Assembly (NCBI GenBank): GCA_027924585.1
Contig: BSBM01000047.1
Coordinates: 18,224,001-18,288,000, forward strand
DNA from: Larix kaempferi
Taxonomy: Eukaryota > Streptophyta > Pinopsida > Pinales > Pinaceae
Direction: 5' to 3'
DNA length: 64,000 nucleotides
Positions 1 to 12,178 of this stretch are shown here, piece by piece. The notes below the pieces were generated by a model. That model saw only the letters and a list, made by a program, of their open reading frames with translations, was not told where the DNA came from and searched no databases. A program made the translations under genes and the position numbers. The stretch's first letter is position 1, and the number at the start of each line of letters is the position of its first letter.

Positions 1-1852
1 AGAAAACTAATTTACTAATTCCTACTGTTGAACTCAAAAATAACCAACAAGGAATTTCCAAATTGCAATGCTATGATTTTTAAAACAAAACAACCTGCTA
101 GAAGAATACAAATTTAAGCTACAGCAGTTTTTAAAGCAATTAATAGTATCTACAGCAATCTAAGCTATTGTAATTACAATCTATAAAAATATAATTAACC
201 GGTTATTAACCAAATGCATATGCTTAATTGATCTCAATATATATCTAAATTCCAATTAATAACTCTGCCAAATATGATACTTCAATCCACACAAACATTC
301 CTGGAATCACTGCTGAAATAAAACCTATTAACTTATTCACAAGCATGTCATCAAAGGCAAGTCGATTTACTGCTGATATACTACTCTTGAGTTCTGTATA
401 TATAAGTGCACATAACAGGATGTTGGAGGTTTCAGTAGATGCTCACCATCGAATAACAGAACTGTCAAGGAAGATTTCAGAAAATATATATATATTATGA
501 AACTAAGATTCAACCCTAGAAGATAACGCTGTAAACTATTCAATGCCAATCTTCAACTCCTATTTAGTTATTAACAAACCCTAAACATTTGATAAACCAA
601 TATATCAAAACCATATACTACTGCAATCTTTGTTAAATACACACGGTGCAAATGCAAATCGATCCTACAGTTTGTGAGCTCAAAGGTCGAAAGAAATGGA
701 GCTATGTTCTATCTTTAATAGTAAGAGGCACTATGAAATGCACTCTATTTTCTTCAGCAAGTCAAGTTCCTAGCAACTGAAATCAAACCCATCACAACTC
801 ATACTCGGAATTGAAAGGGAACTCTGATACATACCATTCCTCAACCCTACTAAATCGATTCTATAACAAAGCCAATCAAACTTATCACACATCTCATCAT
901 TACTGTGGCCACTTATAATTACTCATACTAAAAATCAAAGGGCGATTTTAAATACAATTTATTCACAAGTTTATACCCTGCGCTAGATTAAAATGCCAAT
1001 GAAATTGCTTAACAACTTGCAGGCATCTATTCTACGTTTGCCCACAGATAAATAAAATCATTAACAAAACCATTAATATCTCTGCACACAAAACCATTAA
1101 TATCTCTGCACACAATGTCAAAGTAAGAAAATGTTATTCCACTACTGTCAAATACACAATACAAAATGCTAAGGATTGGCGTTGAAGGGGGCCCTGCCCT
1201 CAACGCCTTCCAGTCTTAAGTCAAAGCTTAAAGGAGATAAATGCCGATTATATTAAATTGAAATGTTATAGTCTTCTCTGAATACATCTGCCAACGTCTC
1301 AGGGTTTCAAGAGTCATCTTTATACTGAATATACAGAGTGAGATCATCCTGGAAACAAAGGTCGATATGGATAACAACCCACAAATATCTTAGCGATTTT
1401 GAGCCAAAAATGGCATCTCAGATCCCCAAATATGCACATATTGTTAAAGAGAAAATAACAACAACCCTCGATCAAAGATCATGCCTAAAATAGCAGTGGA
1501 GTAATCCTCAAAAGCATCTGAAAGACGATATGGATCCAGGAAAAACGCCCTCATTGTAGATCGAATCCCCGATCTCTGCATAAACCTCCTTTGAACGCTG
1601 GGCCAGGTAGCCAAACGAACCCTGTATGGAAGAGAAACCAATCTTATTATTAGCATATCATTTAATGAAACCTAAAACCCAAAACATATGCATAAAACAA
1701 GAAAATACAACAAACAAATAATTAAAATCACTTACCACAGCTTTAGCAGTGTTGACCTCCAAAAAGACACACAAAACTGATTATTATTGAATTCCATTAA
1801 GATTTTAATGCTAGAAAACATTATACTAAATGGGCAAAATAGAGGACCAACA
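1..1852 (-). repeat. 3' LTR of the Athila-like element (partial)
   Basis: This is a direct repeat of 12382-14233. By eye I see roughly 20 scattered substitutions and no length change, since the offset stays 12381 throughout. About 203 bp of its outer end lie beyond the window. On the minus strand the LTR begins TGTTGG at 1852, next to the polypurine tract. A 70-codon open frame near 1444-1656 recurs in the other LTR only because the LTRs are copies. I do not call it a gene. Confidence 0.93.
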
Positions 1853-1863
1853 TCTCCCCCAGA
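1853..1863 (-). other. Polypurine tract of the Athila-like element
   Basis: On the minus strand the bases directly upstream of the 3' LTR read CTGGGGGAGA and then the LTR start TGTTGG. A purine run touching the 3' LTR is the expected plus-strand DNA primer of an LTR retrotransposon. Confidence 0.8.
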
Positions 1864-2062
1864 CTGAAGGTCTTGCATGTCCCAATGCAAGGGAATTTCA
1901 GATAGACAAAATTTAAATCCCCAAAGTGAATGATCAATCCTTAGATCCAACTCCAGAGACTGAAGCTGAGGTATTAAACAAGACTTGCACCTGAGGAGGA
2001 GAGGGGGCAGAGTGTTGCTGTATGCTAACCAACTGTTCAAACTGTTTGTCTTTCTTCTTTAA

Positions 2063-3457
2063 CTATTTTCGAAGGCTGTGATTTGTCCCTTTAACTTCAT
2101 CAACCAGGGTTTGCAAAGACACTATTCTAGCCTTTAAAATGGCATTTTCTTGTTTGATAACCCAATCCAACCTTACATATTCTTGCAGCTTCTTTGTCAA
2201 TTTAATATTCTTTTGCCTAAAATAGTCAATCCCCTGTGCTGAAGCCTCTGATTTCGAACCAGATCTGGAAAGTGATGCCCTGACAGATTTTAAACTCGAT
2301 TTTGAGGAGGATACTTTGACAGATTTCAAACTAGACTTTGAAGGGGATCCTTTGGCATATTTCAGACTCGATTTTGAAGGAGATACCGGCAGCAAAGGTT
2401 CACTAACAGGACTCAACGATGCAGAATAATGAGGAGAACCAGGAGAATCAGAGTTAACATGGGTAGAGGAAGCATTGGATGATGACAACTCAACTTGAAC
2501 AGGTTCTTTACCCTTAGATCCCTTTCTCCCCTCTTTAGCGGCCATGCTGCGAGTAAATCGTCTATTTGACAAAACAAACAAATTCTCCTGCTCCTTATCT
2601 CCCCCAGACCGAGAGCTAACAGACTATCTCTTAGAGATTGGGGACTTCTTAGCATATAATGGAGCAGTTTTCTTGCAACTGTTAACAGCGGGTTCCTGAA
2701 GGCAATCATTTTGAGGAACAGAATTATTTGTAGAGGAAGCTTTCTCCATTAGATCAGGAATACCAGGCTCACCTGATTCATTCCTCAAGGGTGACTGAAG
2801 ATGAGGGTTAGAGAGTTCATACACAAACTGTTCCCATCCCCGACCTTGCTTTTTTAACTCAGCTAAAACGAGCATTTTAATAAGCCCATGATGGTAAAGG
2901 CTATGAGTTGGATGCTCTAAGTTCTTCCTCACTTGTGAAGCCATTTTACTCAAACTTTTCCAAAAATAAAATGGAAAGTTCAGAAGCTTACCAAACTCGA
3001 AGTGAGCTAGAAGGCGAAAATGACAGGCTTTGTAAGTGGAGAAGCGACCTTCACAGGTAATTAGCTTGGTGATGATCATCAAGGAATTATGAAATTCTTC
3101 CCTAACCCACAGCTTGGAGAAACCCTTCTCACCCTTCACAGCCAAATATTCTGGTTTGAAAACACAGTCATATTCCTTTCGTGGCAACCGAAAATTCTTA
3201 AACCACCTATCTCCGGTGCGTGGAAGTCCCGTGGCAACTGAAATGGACTCCTCTGTCACTGCAAACTCCAGAGCCCCCACTCTAGCGGTATGCCCATCGA
3301 AACTCAGGGCGAATTGTAGAGAGACAGCGTCATCGTGGCCCTGTAAATTGGTTAAAAATGCATGCCATCGAGCCCGAGTAAACATATACTTGCATGCAAC
3401 GAACTCAGGGATGGCTAACAACTGTTCATACGCAGAGGGTTCATGCCGGTTGAGCAT
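2063..3457 (-). pseudogene. Extra ORF in env position of the Athila-like element, one internal stop
   Basis: One reading frame runs from 3457 down to 2063 and is interrupted by a single TAG at 2624-2626. The first 277 codons (3457-2624) contain a segment with TEESISVATGLP and GDRWFKNFRLP, which resembles the uncharacterised protein often encoded by plant Athila/Tat-type elements. The remaining 172-codon open stretch is Ser/Lys-rich, with an imperfectly repeated SPSKSSLK-type motif, and ends in a heptad-like coiled coil (EYVRLDWVIKQENAILKAR). I see no signal peptide or membrane segment, so position alone suggests env. The biochemical role is unknown. A second-part start at the MAAKEGRKG methionine is an alternative to readthrough. 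Confidence 0.6.
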
Positions 3458-5786
3458 GGTGGAGACACGAAGATTGGCGAATTAGCAGAGAATTAGCAGA
3501 GAATTCGGACAGACAATTCGCAGGCAATGACAATGGTAACGATAGGGACTGTAAAAAAAAATCCGAATGAACATGGTAAAAATGACAATGATAGGAAGTA
3601 AAGGTAATGAGGACAATAATCGTGACAAGTGAAAATCATTACAAGTGGTAGCACATACTGCCCACATCACAGGAAATGATTACCATGATGTAACACGTTT
3701 AAGCTAATCTTAATCTCATAACACGTAAGAACCCTGATTATAATAGAACAAGGTTATAATTCGTTTTATCAAAGGTTGCCAAGAATAATAGAGGATGAAA
3801 TATTATTAAAGGTATTTAAGGTAGTTCATAGCTCATCGAATTTCATATAATGGCAAAAAAATATTTAATTATAATCCTTATTAATAATTAAGATTTAGCC
3901 AATCGTACACCTTTCCTTACCTCCATCAACGTCCATTACCATATACATGCCAATTTCCCCAATATATCTTCCAGCACTCCTTACGGCACTCAATCCGGCA
4001 CTTTAACAAATACAGCAGTACTTTTAGGCTGATAATGATGCATAACAATTTACCAGTATAACGGTCAGTACCAGCATCTGGAGCAGCTGCTAGGCTATGA
4101 ATAGTGATGTAAAACCATTAATCTCTCAAATAGACATCACTTGAATGAGTTCATAAGCAAATGGACTGGATTAAAAGAGTTGTTGGACTCTCAATAGTTT
4201 TGTGACATGATTTCCTTATTGTAAGGTTGCTGCTCCATCTAACCACACAGGAAACTTAATTGCGCTATGAAGCCACCTTTTATTGAAAATACAAATAACA
4301 ATCAGGAATGCAGACTTCAATCAATCACTCATAATTCAACAATCAGAAATGCAAGCTTCATCAATCACTCATAACTCAAACAATAAAAAATTCACACTTC
4401 ATCAATCACTCATAATTCAAACAATCAACAATTCAGACTTCATCAATCAAAAATTCAGACTTCATCCTTGTCATCCATACAGAACTTTTTCCACCAGGAC
4501 ATATGCCACAGGACAAGGAAAATAGCAACAGAAGCTAATGGGGTATTGGTCCATTTTGACTCAGCTTCACACAGGATAATTCGAGTAGTGGAACAAATAG
4601 TACTAAATTTCTCAGCTATGTTTTAGGCATCAAACATAAACCTTCTTTTTTTAGAATCAGGTAACCCAAAATGCAGAACAGTTGGAGATGATTATCAACT
4701 GGCTATCATTTTATTTTTAATGAATTTAATAAATTTTAATTAACCATCCTTATGGCTTCTCTTTTACCTTCACATAGGTACGTTGTTCATATAGACAAGT
4801 ATAGATGAGGCTGTTAAAGAAGATATTAAAGTCAGAACCCACTGCCAGCAATCCTGGTCAGTACTCCGGTGGGGTAACTATAACATCTTAAGAAGCTTCT
4901 TCCCCAGACAGATGCCCCATTGCCAACAGGCCTGTTCAGAACCCTGATGGGTTTGCTTGTTCATACCACAGGTCGGTACCCGCTGCCAGCAGACCTGTTC
5001 AGTATCCCGGCGGGTTAACCTCTTACACCCTTTTTCTATCAGAGGCTCTTGTCCCAATTTCATCTTAAAGATAAAAATTTATGATTTGCTCAAGCATAGA
5101 TGAGTGGGGGAGCTGCTCTGAAAACCATCTAGGAGTGGGATGGTACCAGAATTGGAAGAGTATTCTTTGTATATGCCTGTAAAGATTTGCCCATATGAAC
5201 AGCTAACCTTCGTAACTGTAGAAAGTGAAAGTCATAAAGTGGCTAAAGACAGTATATATATATGTGTTTAATATTATAACAGCCAAGAGATAATAACCCC
5301 CAAACTGCCCGATCTTGAACACCTTTTTAACATGATGCCTATCTTTAAAAATAACTTCATGCCCATAGCTGTAACTAACATCAATTCCCTCTCTCTATCT
5401 AGTGTGAAATCAAATCAAATGGTCCTAGCAGCCCATAGGTTCATAAGCAGAAAATATTTGGGAAGCTTAAAGCATTAATGTAGGCAATGCCTGGTTGGCA
5501 AGTACTCTTATGAATAGCCAAAACAGTTCTAAAAAATCTGACACACAAATGCAGACATTCCAATGAATCAGTGAAACTCAGAAATTGACCCAAATTTACA
5601 CAGTCCTTAAAAAAAAAAGGTTTGCAAAAAAATGATCAAAAGGCTGAAATAGAGGAGTGATAAAACACCTCCCTTAGGTTTCAAAACATTTTGAGCCTTA
5701 CTGAAAAGAATATCTGCACCCTTTCAAAGAGAGACCTAATAAAACAAAATCCTGTACATATGTACAAAAAACAATTCCATTGAAGA
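3458..5786 (-). other. Untranslated spacer between integrase and extra ORF, with internal repeats
   Basis: There are 2.3 kb without a convincing ORF. It holds a 41-bp tandem repeat (about four copies, 4300-4470, each carrying CTTCA and TCAATCACTCATAA) and three diverged copies of a motif beginning TGCCARCA with CCTG/GTCAG following (starts near 4843, 4921 and 4984). In Athila-type elements such spacers can host a splice acceptor for the downstream ORF, but I cannot place one with confidence. Confidence 0.6.
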
Positions 5787-8216
5787 TTACTGAGAGAGAG
5801 TAGGAGATGAAGAAGTCTTTTCCTCACCTACCAGTTCTAGTTCAGACTGCTGACTCATGTTATGGATGAACTCTTGCTTAGAGAGAGGTTTATGATATAC
5901 TTTTAACCGATGTCCATTCACTACAAAGGCAGTTTGTTCTTCATCTATTGTTTTTATTTTGACAGAACCATTATCAAAAACAGTCACAATTTCATATGGC
6001 CCCATCCATCTAGTGGTAAGCTTACCTTTGAAATGTTTGAATCGTGAGTCAAATAACATAGCCCAATCACCTTCTTCAAAAGTCTTCTTCTTCAAAAATT
6101 TATCATGCCACTTAGTCCGCTGATTCTGTATCAACACAGTTTGTTGGACAGCATCTTGTCTGATTTCATCAAGTTCATTTAATTGCATCAGCTTCTGCTC
6201 CTGGGCTTCATCTAAATTCAGGCTCAGTTGTGCAGCAGTACGAAAAGTTTTCACCTGAAATTCTATAGGAAGCAGGACCTGTTTACCATAAACAAGCTGA
6301 TATGGGGTATACCCTGTGGTATTTCTCCACGTAGTTCTGTAAGCCCACAATGCCTCGAGTAGCCTGTCTGCCCAGTCCTTGTGATGTAGCTGCACAGTCT
6401 TAGTTAAAATGGATTCTAGCACTTTATTGGTTGATTCGACCTGACCATTTGCTTGGGGGTGGTAAGGAGAAGATTTATAGTGCTTAATTCCATATTGTTC
6501 TGTAAGTGCTTTCATTGATTTAGAGACAAACTGTGCCCCATTGTCAGTCACAATTTCACGAGGAATGCCAAAACGAGTAAAAATCTCTTCGTAAATAAAT
6601 TCTATGACTGATTTCTCAGTGGCCCTCAATAGAGCTTTAGCCTCAACCCACTTAGTCACATAGTCAGTGCATACTAAAATATATCTCTTTTTTCTTGACA
6701 TTGGTGAGATTGGGCCAACAAAATCCAATCCCCATTTTTCAAAAGGTTCAATTTGTACCTGGGCTTGTAAAGGCATTTGATCAGCAGCAGTGGGTCTCCC
6801 CATTCTTTGACAGCTGTCACAGCCCTGTACATACTTCTCAGCATCTTTAAAAAGGGTAGGCCAGTAATACCCTTGATGTAACACCTTATATGCTGTCCGC
6901 TTGTCTGAAAAATGGCCTCCACAGGGTCCATCATGACAAGCTTGGAGGATGTCACACATCTCATCCTCCCTCACACACCTCCTGATAATCAGATCTGGAC
7001 CGGTTCGAAAGAGGTCATTACCCACCCATGAATAATTAGCACTTTGCTGTATGATTCTTCGTTTTTCATAAGATGACAAATGAGCAGGTAGTTTCCCTGT
7101 AACCAAATAGTTGGCTACATCTGCAAACCAGGGTGTTTTAATAGAAACAGCAAACAAGTGTTCATCAGGGAATGTATCATCTACAGGAACATTATCATCA
7201 GCATGAGTCAATCTGGAGAGGAAATCTGCAACCAGATTTTCCTTCCCTGGTTTGTCAACTATGGTAATGTTAAATTCCTGTAACAAAAGTAACCATCTAG
7301 TAATTCTGCCACTAGTGATTGGCTTATTCATTAAAAATTTAATAGCAGAATGGTCGGTGTGAACAAATACCTCGTAACCTGTAATATAATGCCAGAATTT
7401 ATTGATGGCATGAACTACTGCTAGAAACTCTTTTTCAGTCATTGTATAATTCAGTTCTGCAGGTGTTAAATTTTTACTGATGAAATAAATAGCATAGGAG
7501 GACTGATTTTCTTTCTGTCCGAGCACTCCCCCCAAGGCAGTGTCTGAAGCATCAGTTTGTATATGGAAGGGCAAAGACCAATTTGGCCCCCGCAGAACTG
7601 GTGTTGAAGACAATTCTGACTTTAATGTGTCAAAGGCTGTCTGACAGTGTTGATCCCAATCAAAACCACTGTCTTTGGCCAACAATTTGAATAGTGGGGC
7701 TGCTATCTTTGTAAAATTAGCAATAAACCTACGATAGTACCCTGCGTGTCCCAGAAAACTTCTGACTTCTTTTTGTGTAGTTGGTGAAGATAAACTAGTA
7801 ATGATTTCAATTTTTGCTGGGTCAACCTTAATTCCTTCTGATGAAACATGGTGCCCTAAAACAATACCCTCAGTTAACATCATCTTACACTTTTCATGGC
7901 TTAAAGCAAGATTTGTTTCTTGGCACCTAATTAGAACTTTCTCCAGATTATCCAAGGCTTCCTTGAAATCATTACCATAGACTGTAAAATCATCCATATA
8001 TATTTCCACACAGTCATGGACCAAATCAGCCAAAATACCTAACACTGCCCTCTGGAAAGTGGCAGGAGCGTTACACAGCCCAAATGGTAGCACCTTGTAA
8101 GCATAAGTTCCCCATGGGCAGGTAAAAGTGGTTTTTTCTTGATCCTCTGGGGCTATTCTTATCTGGTTATATCCACTGTATCCATCCAGAAAAGAAAAAT
8201 ATTTCTTTCCAGACAA
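5787..8216 (-). pseudogene. pol: Pol, second part: RT catalytic core, RNase H, integrase (Athila-like)
   Basis: An 809-codon open stretch in frame with the upstream part, separated from it by one TAG (8229-8231). In order it contains: the RT core with YMDD at 7989-8000; RNase H with DASDTALGGVLGQ and HTDHSAIKFL; the integrase zinc region (HDGPCGGHF ... CDSCQRMG); and the integrase core with acidic residues in LDFVGP (near 6720), VTDNGAQF (near 6540) and the Glu of GQVES (near 6440). It ends with a basic C-terminal region that includes KGKLTTRWMGPYEI. All catalytic residues I looked for are present, so this half is intact in sequence. The product would reverse-transcribe the element RNA and insert the DNA into chromosomes. 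Confidence 0.92.
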
Positions 8217-8228
8217 TATATCTAAAAC

Positions 8229-10928
8229 CTAGTCTATGAAAGGAAGAGGGAAGTAATCTCTCAGAGTTGCTTTGTTTAACTCACGAAAATCAACACATAT
8301 TCTCCACTTACCTCCCTTCTTTGGAACAATCACCAACGGAGATACCCATTTGCTATCAGAAATGGGATAGATGAAATCTGCATCCAACAATTTTTGTAAT
8401 TCCTCCTTCACAATGTCTTTAAGCGCAGGATTCATTCTTCTTTGTGGCTGCCTTACTGGTCTAATATTTTCCTGCGTATAGATGTGATGCATGCATGTGT
8501 CAGGGTGAATTCCTTTCATGTCTGTATAAACCCAAGCAAATGCCCCAGACTGTGCTTTGAGTAAATTAACTACCTGATTTTGCTGGCTTTGAGACAGATT
8601 CCCATTAATAAACAAAGATCTCCCTGGACTAATCTCCATTGGTATAGTTGCAGCTTCAACCTTCTCATCTATGAATAAAACTACTGATGATGAGGTGGCT
8701 GAAGGGTAATAGTGTTCCTGAAAATCTTCTGTGAAAACATTGTCTAAGTCAGAGAAGGACTGAGGGTACTCAATACTAGTGGTGGCTGAAATAAATTGAT
8801 CTAGGATATCATCCTCAGTCTGGTGTTCCAGCCCCCTAGTTTGACTGATGGACAGTAAGGGTTGTCCCACATCCTCATCCCCATAAGGATTCTCTAACCA
8901 TAACATGTTTTCTGATACAGGCTGTGCTGGAGGATAAATAATTAGGTTTTGTAGAGAAGTGCCATTTGATATAGTTAAAATACCTTCTCTGCATCCTATA
9001 AAGGCATTGGCAGTGGCTAACCAAGGCCTGCCTAATATAACAGGATGTTCCCCCATTGGGTGTTTGGTTTGGAGTACCAGAAAATCCACTGGATACTCCC
9101 AAGAAGCTACTGTGACAGTAATGTCATCTAAGGCCCCCACAGGTTTGACTGTGCTCCTATCAGCCAACTCCAAAATAGTAGGAGTAGATCTGAGGAGATT
9201 ATGCAACTGAAGTCTCTGCATGGTGGTCATAGACATGACATTAATGGCAGCCCCCAGGTCAACTAGAGTGTTTCCTATTGGAACCTCATTGATGTAAATG
9301 GTCACCACTGGATTCCCAGGATTTGCAAATTTTGGGGGTAAGGGGCAGTCTGAAATATAATTAGACAGCTGGCCTAAAACATTTATCTTGGGTGGATCTT
9401 TCTGTTTTCGACCAGGTTTCTTTAAGCACAGTTCCCTTACCAACTTTGCATAAATAGGGACATCCCTAATAGCCTGAAGTAATGGAATTTTGATGCAAAC
9501 ATTTCTCAACTCACTTTCCAAATCAAACTGTGGACGCATCACGGGCTTCTCTATTAATAACCTCTCTGGATAAGGGGGGTTGTTATTTACCTGTGGATGA
9601 GCAGGTGGTTGGAAATGAGTTCCCAGTGCTTGAGTATTTTCTGAGGCAATCTGCACTTCTTCTTCCTCTGTAATCTCTTTTTCATCACTTTCTTCTCCAG
9701 TCTCTTCATGAATAATCACTGCTAGAGGGGTTTTATTTAATGTTTTCCCAGACCTTAATTGTATTTCCTGTAAAGGAGCTGAATGAATTACATAAGTTGG
9801 AGCCATCTGAATTTCAGCATTATTAAGAGGCTGGGGAGGTCGGTTATTAGGGTTTGGGATAGGTTGGGCAGGCAACAACGTGGGTCTAGGTGGATTTGGA
9901 TTTTGATATTGTTGTGGAACTGGGGGTATAGGAGGAAGGGCAGGTGGTGTAAAGCCTGGTAATAGCTGCTGTATATTTGGTGGCATTGGACAGTAACTAG
10001 GAGGGGTGGCTGATTGTGTTCCTCCATAGGGTTGTCCTTGTGGTCCTCCATATGACTGTCCCCGCCAGCCTTGCTGCCAAGGCTGGGTCTGAGTAGGTTG
10101 AGAGGGCCAATTCTGCCACATTTGTGGACTCCATGGCTGCTGAGATTGCTGCATGGGATAATAATATGCAGGGTTCTGGAAAACAGGCTCTGGGTACATG
10201 TTTTGAGGTCTAGGCTGCCAAGGCCTTCTTGATGCATCGGTAGGTTCAGCATTAAGCTTGTAAAAAGCTTGTAGTTCTGGTAAAGAAGGGAAATTGTCAG
10301 TTGGGTGTTGAGCAGAGCAAAGAGCACAGACTGAAATGATATTTAGAGGGCACTCTTTCAAAGGGTGTCTTTTTCTGCATTTGGGGCAGAATATTTGTAA
10401 TGCTGCTATGTCCTCTTCCTCTTGCCGTTTCTTTGTCTTCAATGCATCAAATTGGGAGCTTAAGGTGCCTAAAATGTCAGTTTTGAAATTTTCTAACAGG
10501 TTTCCCAATTCAACTCTTGTGACCCCACTAGTTCCTGTTGTTTTAGAAATACGGGAAGGACCTTCCCTTGTGCTTTTTCCTGCCTTGGCTCTACTCCTCG
10601 AATACTTTCTACATAGTTCAGTAATCTCCTCAAAGGATTTATGAGATACATCACCTGATGCCATCAAGTTGAGGATTTCCACATATTCATCCAGGATCCC
10701 TTTTAGAAAAAGAGTTCTGACTGCATCCTCCTGTAAGGTATTATACTTAGACTTCTGCAATACAAAGCATAATCGTTCTAAGAAGTCCTCCAGACTCTCT
10801 TCTTCATGCTGTTGCATTTTAAAGATATCATTTTGGGAGTCTCGAGGCCCACAGTAGTCTCGGTATTTTCTGAGGAAAGCACTCTTCATTTGTTCCCAAG
10901 TTCGGATGGTGGATTCCCCCAAGCTCAT
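8229..10928 (-). pseudogene. gag-pol: Gag C-terminal part, protease and start of RT (Athila-like)
   Basis: An 899-codon stretch. It opens inside Gag (SAFLRKYRDYC, the retrotrans_gag-like region) and carries two zinc-knuckle-like motifs near 10285-10385. The second reads CALC...HPTDNFP, with Phe where Cys is expected. A long Pro/Gln-rich linker follows, then an aspartic protease with VDLGAAINVM near 9240-9260, and the first RT blocks (SKWVSPLVIVPKKGG, WRICVDFRELNKAT). It stops at TAG 8229-8231 after DYFPLPFID, where related elements continue straight into the rest of RT. This is therefore a nonsense mutation, not a natural end. The 5' side is joined to the preceding segment only across a frameshift near 10977-10981. 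Confidence 0.9.
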
Positions 10929-11350
10929 AAACCATCTAAGTGCAGAATCCTTAAGGGTGGCTGGAAATAGTTTAACTTTTGAGCATCCTCTAGATAATTA
11001 TAACTCCTACATAAGATGTCAAACTCAAATAGAAAGGTATCCGGATCTTCAGTACTTTTCCCATAGAAGGTAGGTAATGAAGATGCTGGGATATTTTTCA
11101 TACTGACATCCCGTGTAAGATCCAGAATGGGGAAGCCAAAAGTTGTTTCAGTTCGTCCCTCATGTTCTCCTTCTCCTTCCATCTGGTGTCCAGTTTCCTG
11201 ATCACTCATGACAAGAGGGTTTCTAAACCAGTTGACACCTAACCTGTCTCTTCTTGGGGATAGAATAAAATCCCAATGGTCTGGCCTAGGCCAAGTTTGA
11301 AAATTGAAAGGTAAATCTGTAGTGGATTCTAATTGAGAAACCACCGGATT
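10925..11350 (-). pseudogene. gag: Gag middle segment (Athila-like)
   Basis: The frame continues directly after the TAG at 11351-11353. It encodes Gag sequence up to FEFDILCRSYNY, then loses frame in the short A-run at about 10977-10981 (minus strand AAAA). Beyond that point the homologous Gag reading lies one base back, in the 8229-10928 segment. A one-base deletion is the simplest reading. A programmed -1 shift is less likely because the place is inside a structural Gag domain rather than at a gag/pol border. Confidence 0.8.
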
Positions 11351-11677
11351 CTAGTTATGTTCAAGAAGGAAGTTCACTTTTTCTATGTTCACTGTGTCAA
11401 CCAAATTAGGATCTTCCTTTAAAGGTGAAGCTTGTTGGATCTGTGGGATTTCTTCTGAATGTAACTGTTCACTGAGTATAACCTCAGTTCCTACTGGTTG
11501 GGTCCCAAATTCCGCTGAATTCTGAATGTTGTTGTTTTCAGTTTCGTTGCCGGTATCCCTATCCCTAGGGTTAGTGAAGGGGGGGGTTTTGTTGTTTACA
11601 AAAAGATCAGAATGAACCTTAATGAATCTACCCTTACTATCTGTAGGTCTCATCAAAACAATTTCTAAAAATAACAA
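11351..11677 (-). pseudogene. gag: Gag N-terminal segment, ends at premature stop (Athila-like)
   Basis: First coding segment downstream of the leader on the minus strand. The methionine of MRPTDSKGRF (about 11653) is a likelier start than the first ATG at 11677, because it opens the hydrophilic Gag N-terminus. It ends at TAG 11351-11353, and the very next codon continues Gag in the same frame, so this is a point nonsense mutation. The region is acidic and Asn/Gln-rich without a recognisable catalytic motif. Confidence 0.75.
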
Positions 11678-12157
11678 GACTTTTAATCAAAATAAATTGA
11701 AATACCTGTGCCACAGTTGGGTTTCAAGGAACGTGTTATGAAATGCGCAAGTTTGCCTTACCAATCATCCTCCTCCAATCTGCCACAACTAGTCACACCT
11801 AACAATTGCTGTAAAATTAGATTTCTAGAATTAAACACACCTCACTTACAAAAGGATAACCACACTTGTAAATACTTTTTACAGGAAAGATAAACACACT
11901 TCTTGTAATATGTCAAACTTGTGAAAAAAAAACAATCACACTTACCAGCAGGACACAACAAAAATTTGGGGTAACCCACTAAAGTGGCTGTGGCAGGCTG
12001 TTACACCATGGGAATCCCAAAGTGAATTCGTCTTTGCGTCTGAATGTTTCCCCTCCACCTTGTTGTGTATTGTAAAAAAGATCCTATCTACCTGAACTTC
12101 TCAATCAATCAATTCAAAAAAAAAAATGAGCAAAATACCAGCTTACCTTGGAGCAAC
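11678..12157 (-). other. 5' untranslated leader of the Athila-like element
   Basis: 480 bp between the primer binding site and the gag start. No ORF of interest. This is the expected place for packaging and dimerisation signals, none of which I can identify by sequence. Confidence 0.6.
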
Positions 12158-12175
12158 TCCCCGGCAACGGCGCCA
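12158..12175 (-). promoter_or_regulatory. Primer binding site, tRNA-Asp type
   Basis: On the minus strand, three bases after the 5' LTR, the sequence reads TGGCGCCGTTGCCGGGGA. This matches the complement of the 3' end of plant tRNA-Asp (including CCA), the usual primer of Athila-type elements. It fixes the element's orientation and the inner LTR boundary. Confidence 0.92.
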
Positions 12176-12178
12176 AAA

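Noticed and set aside
1444-1656. 70-codon frame in the left LTR with a copy at 13825-14037
   Set aside because: It is shared only because the LTRs are copies, is short, and shows no family motif.
2624-3457. True envelope protein
   Set aside because: The position fits, but there is no signal peptide, membrane span or fusion-like segment.
10970-10985. Programmed -1 ribosomal frameshift in gag of the Athila-like element
   Set aside because: It falls inside the Gag domain, not at a gag/pol junction, and the element has other plain mutations. A one-base deletion is simpler.
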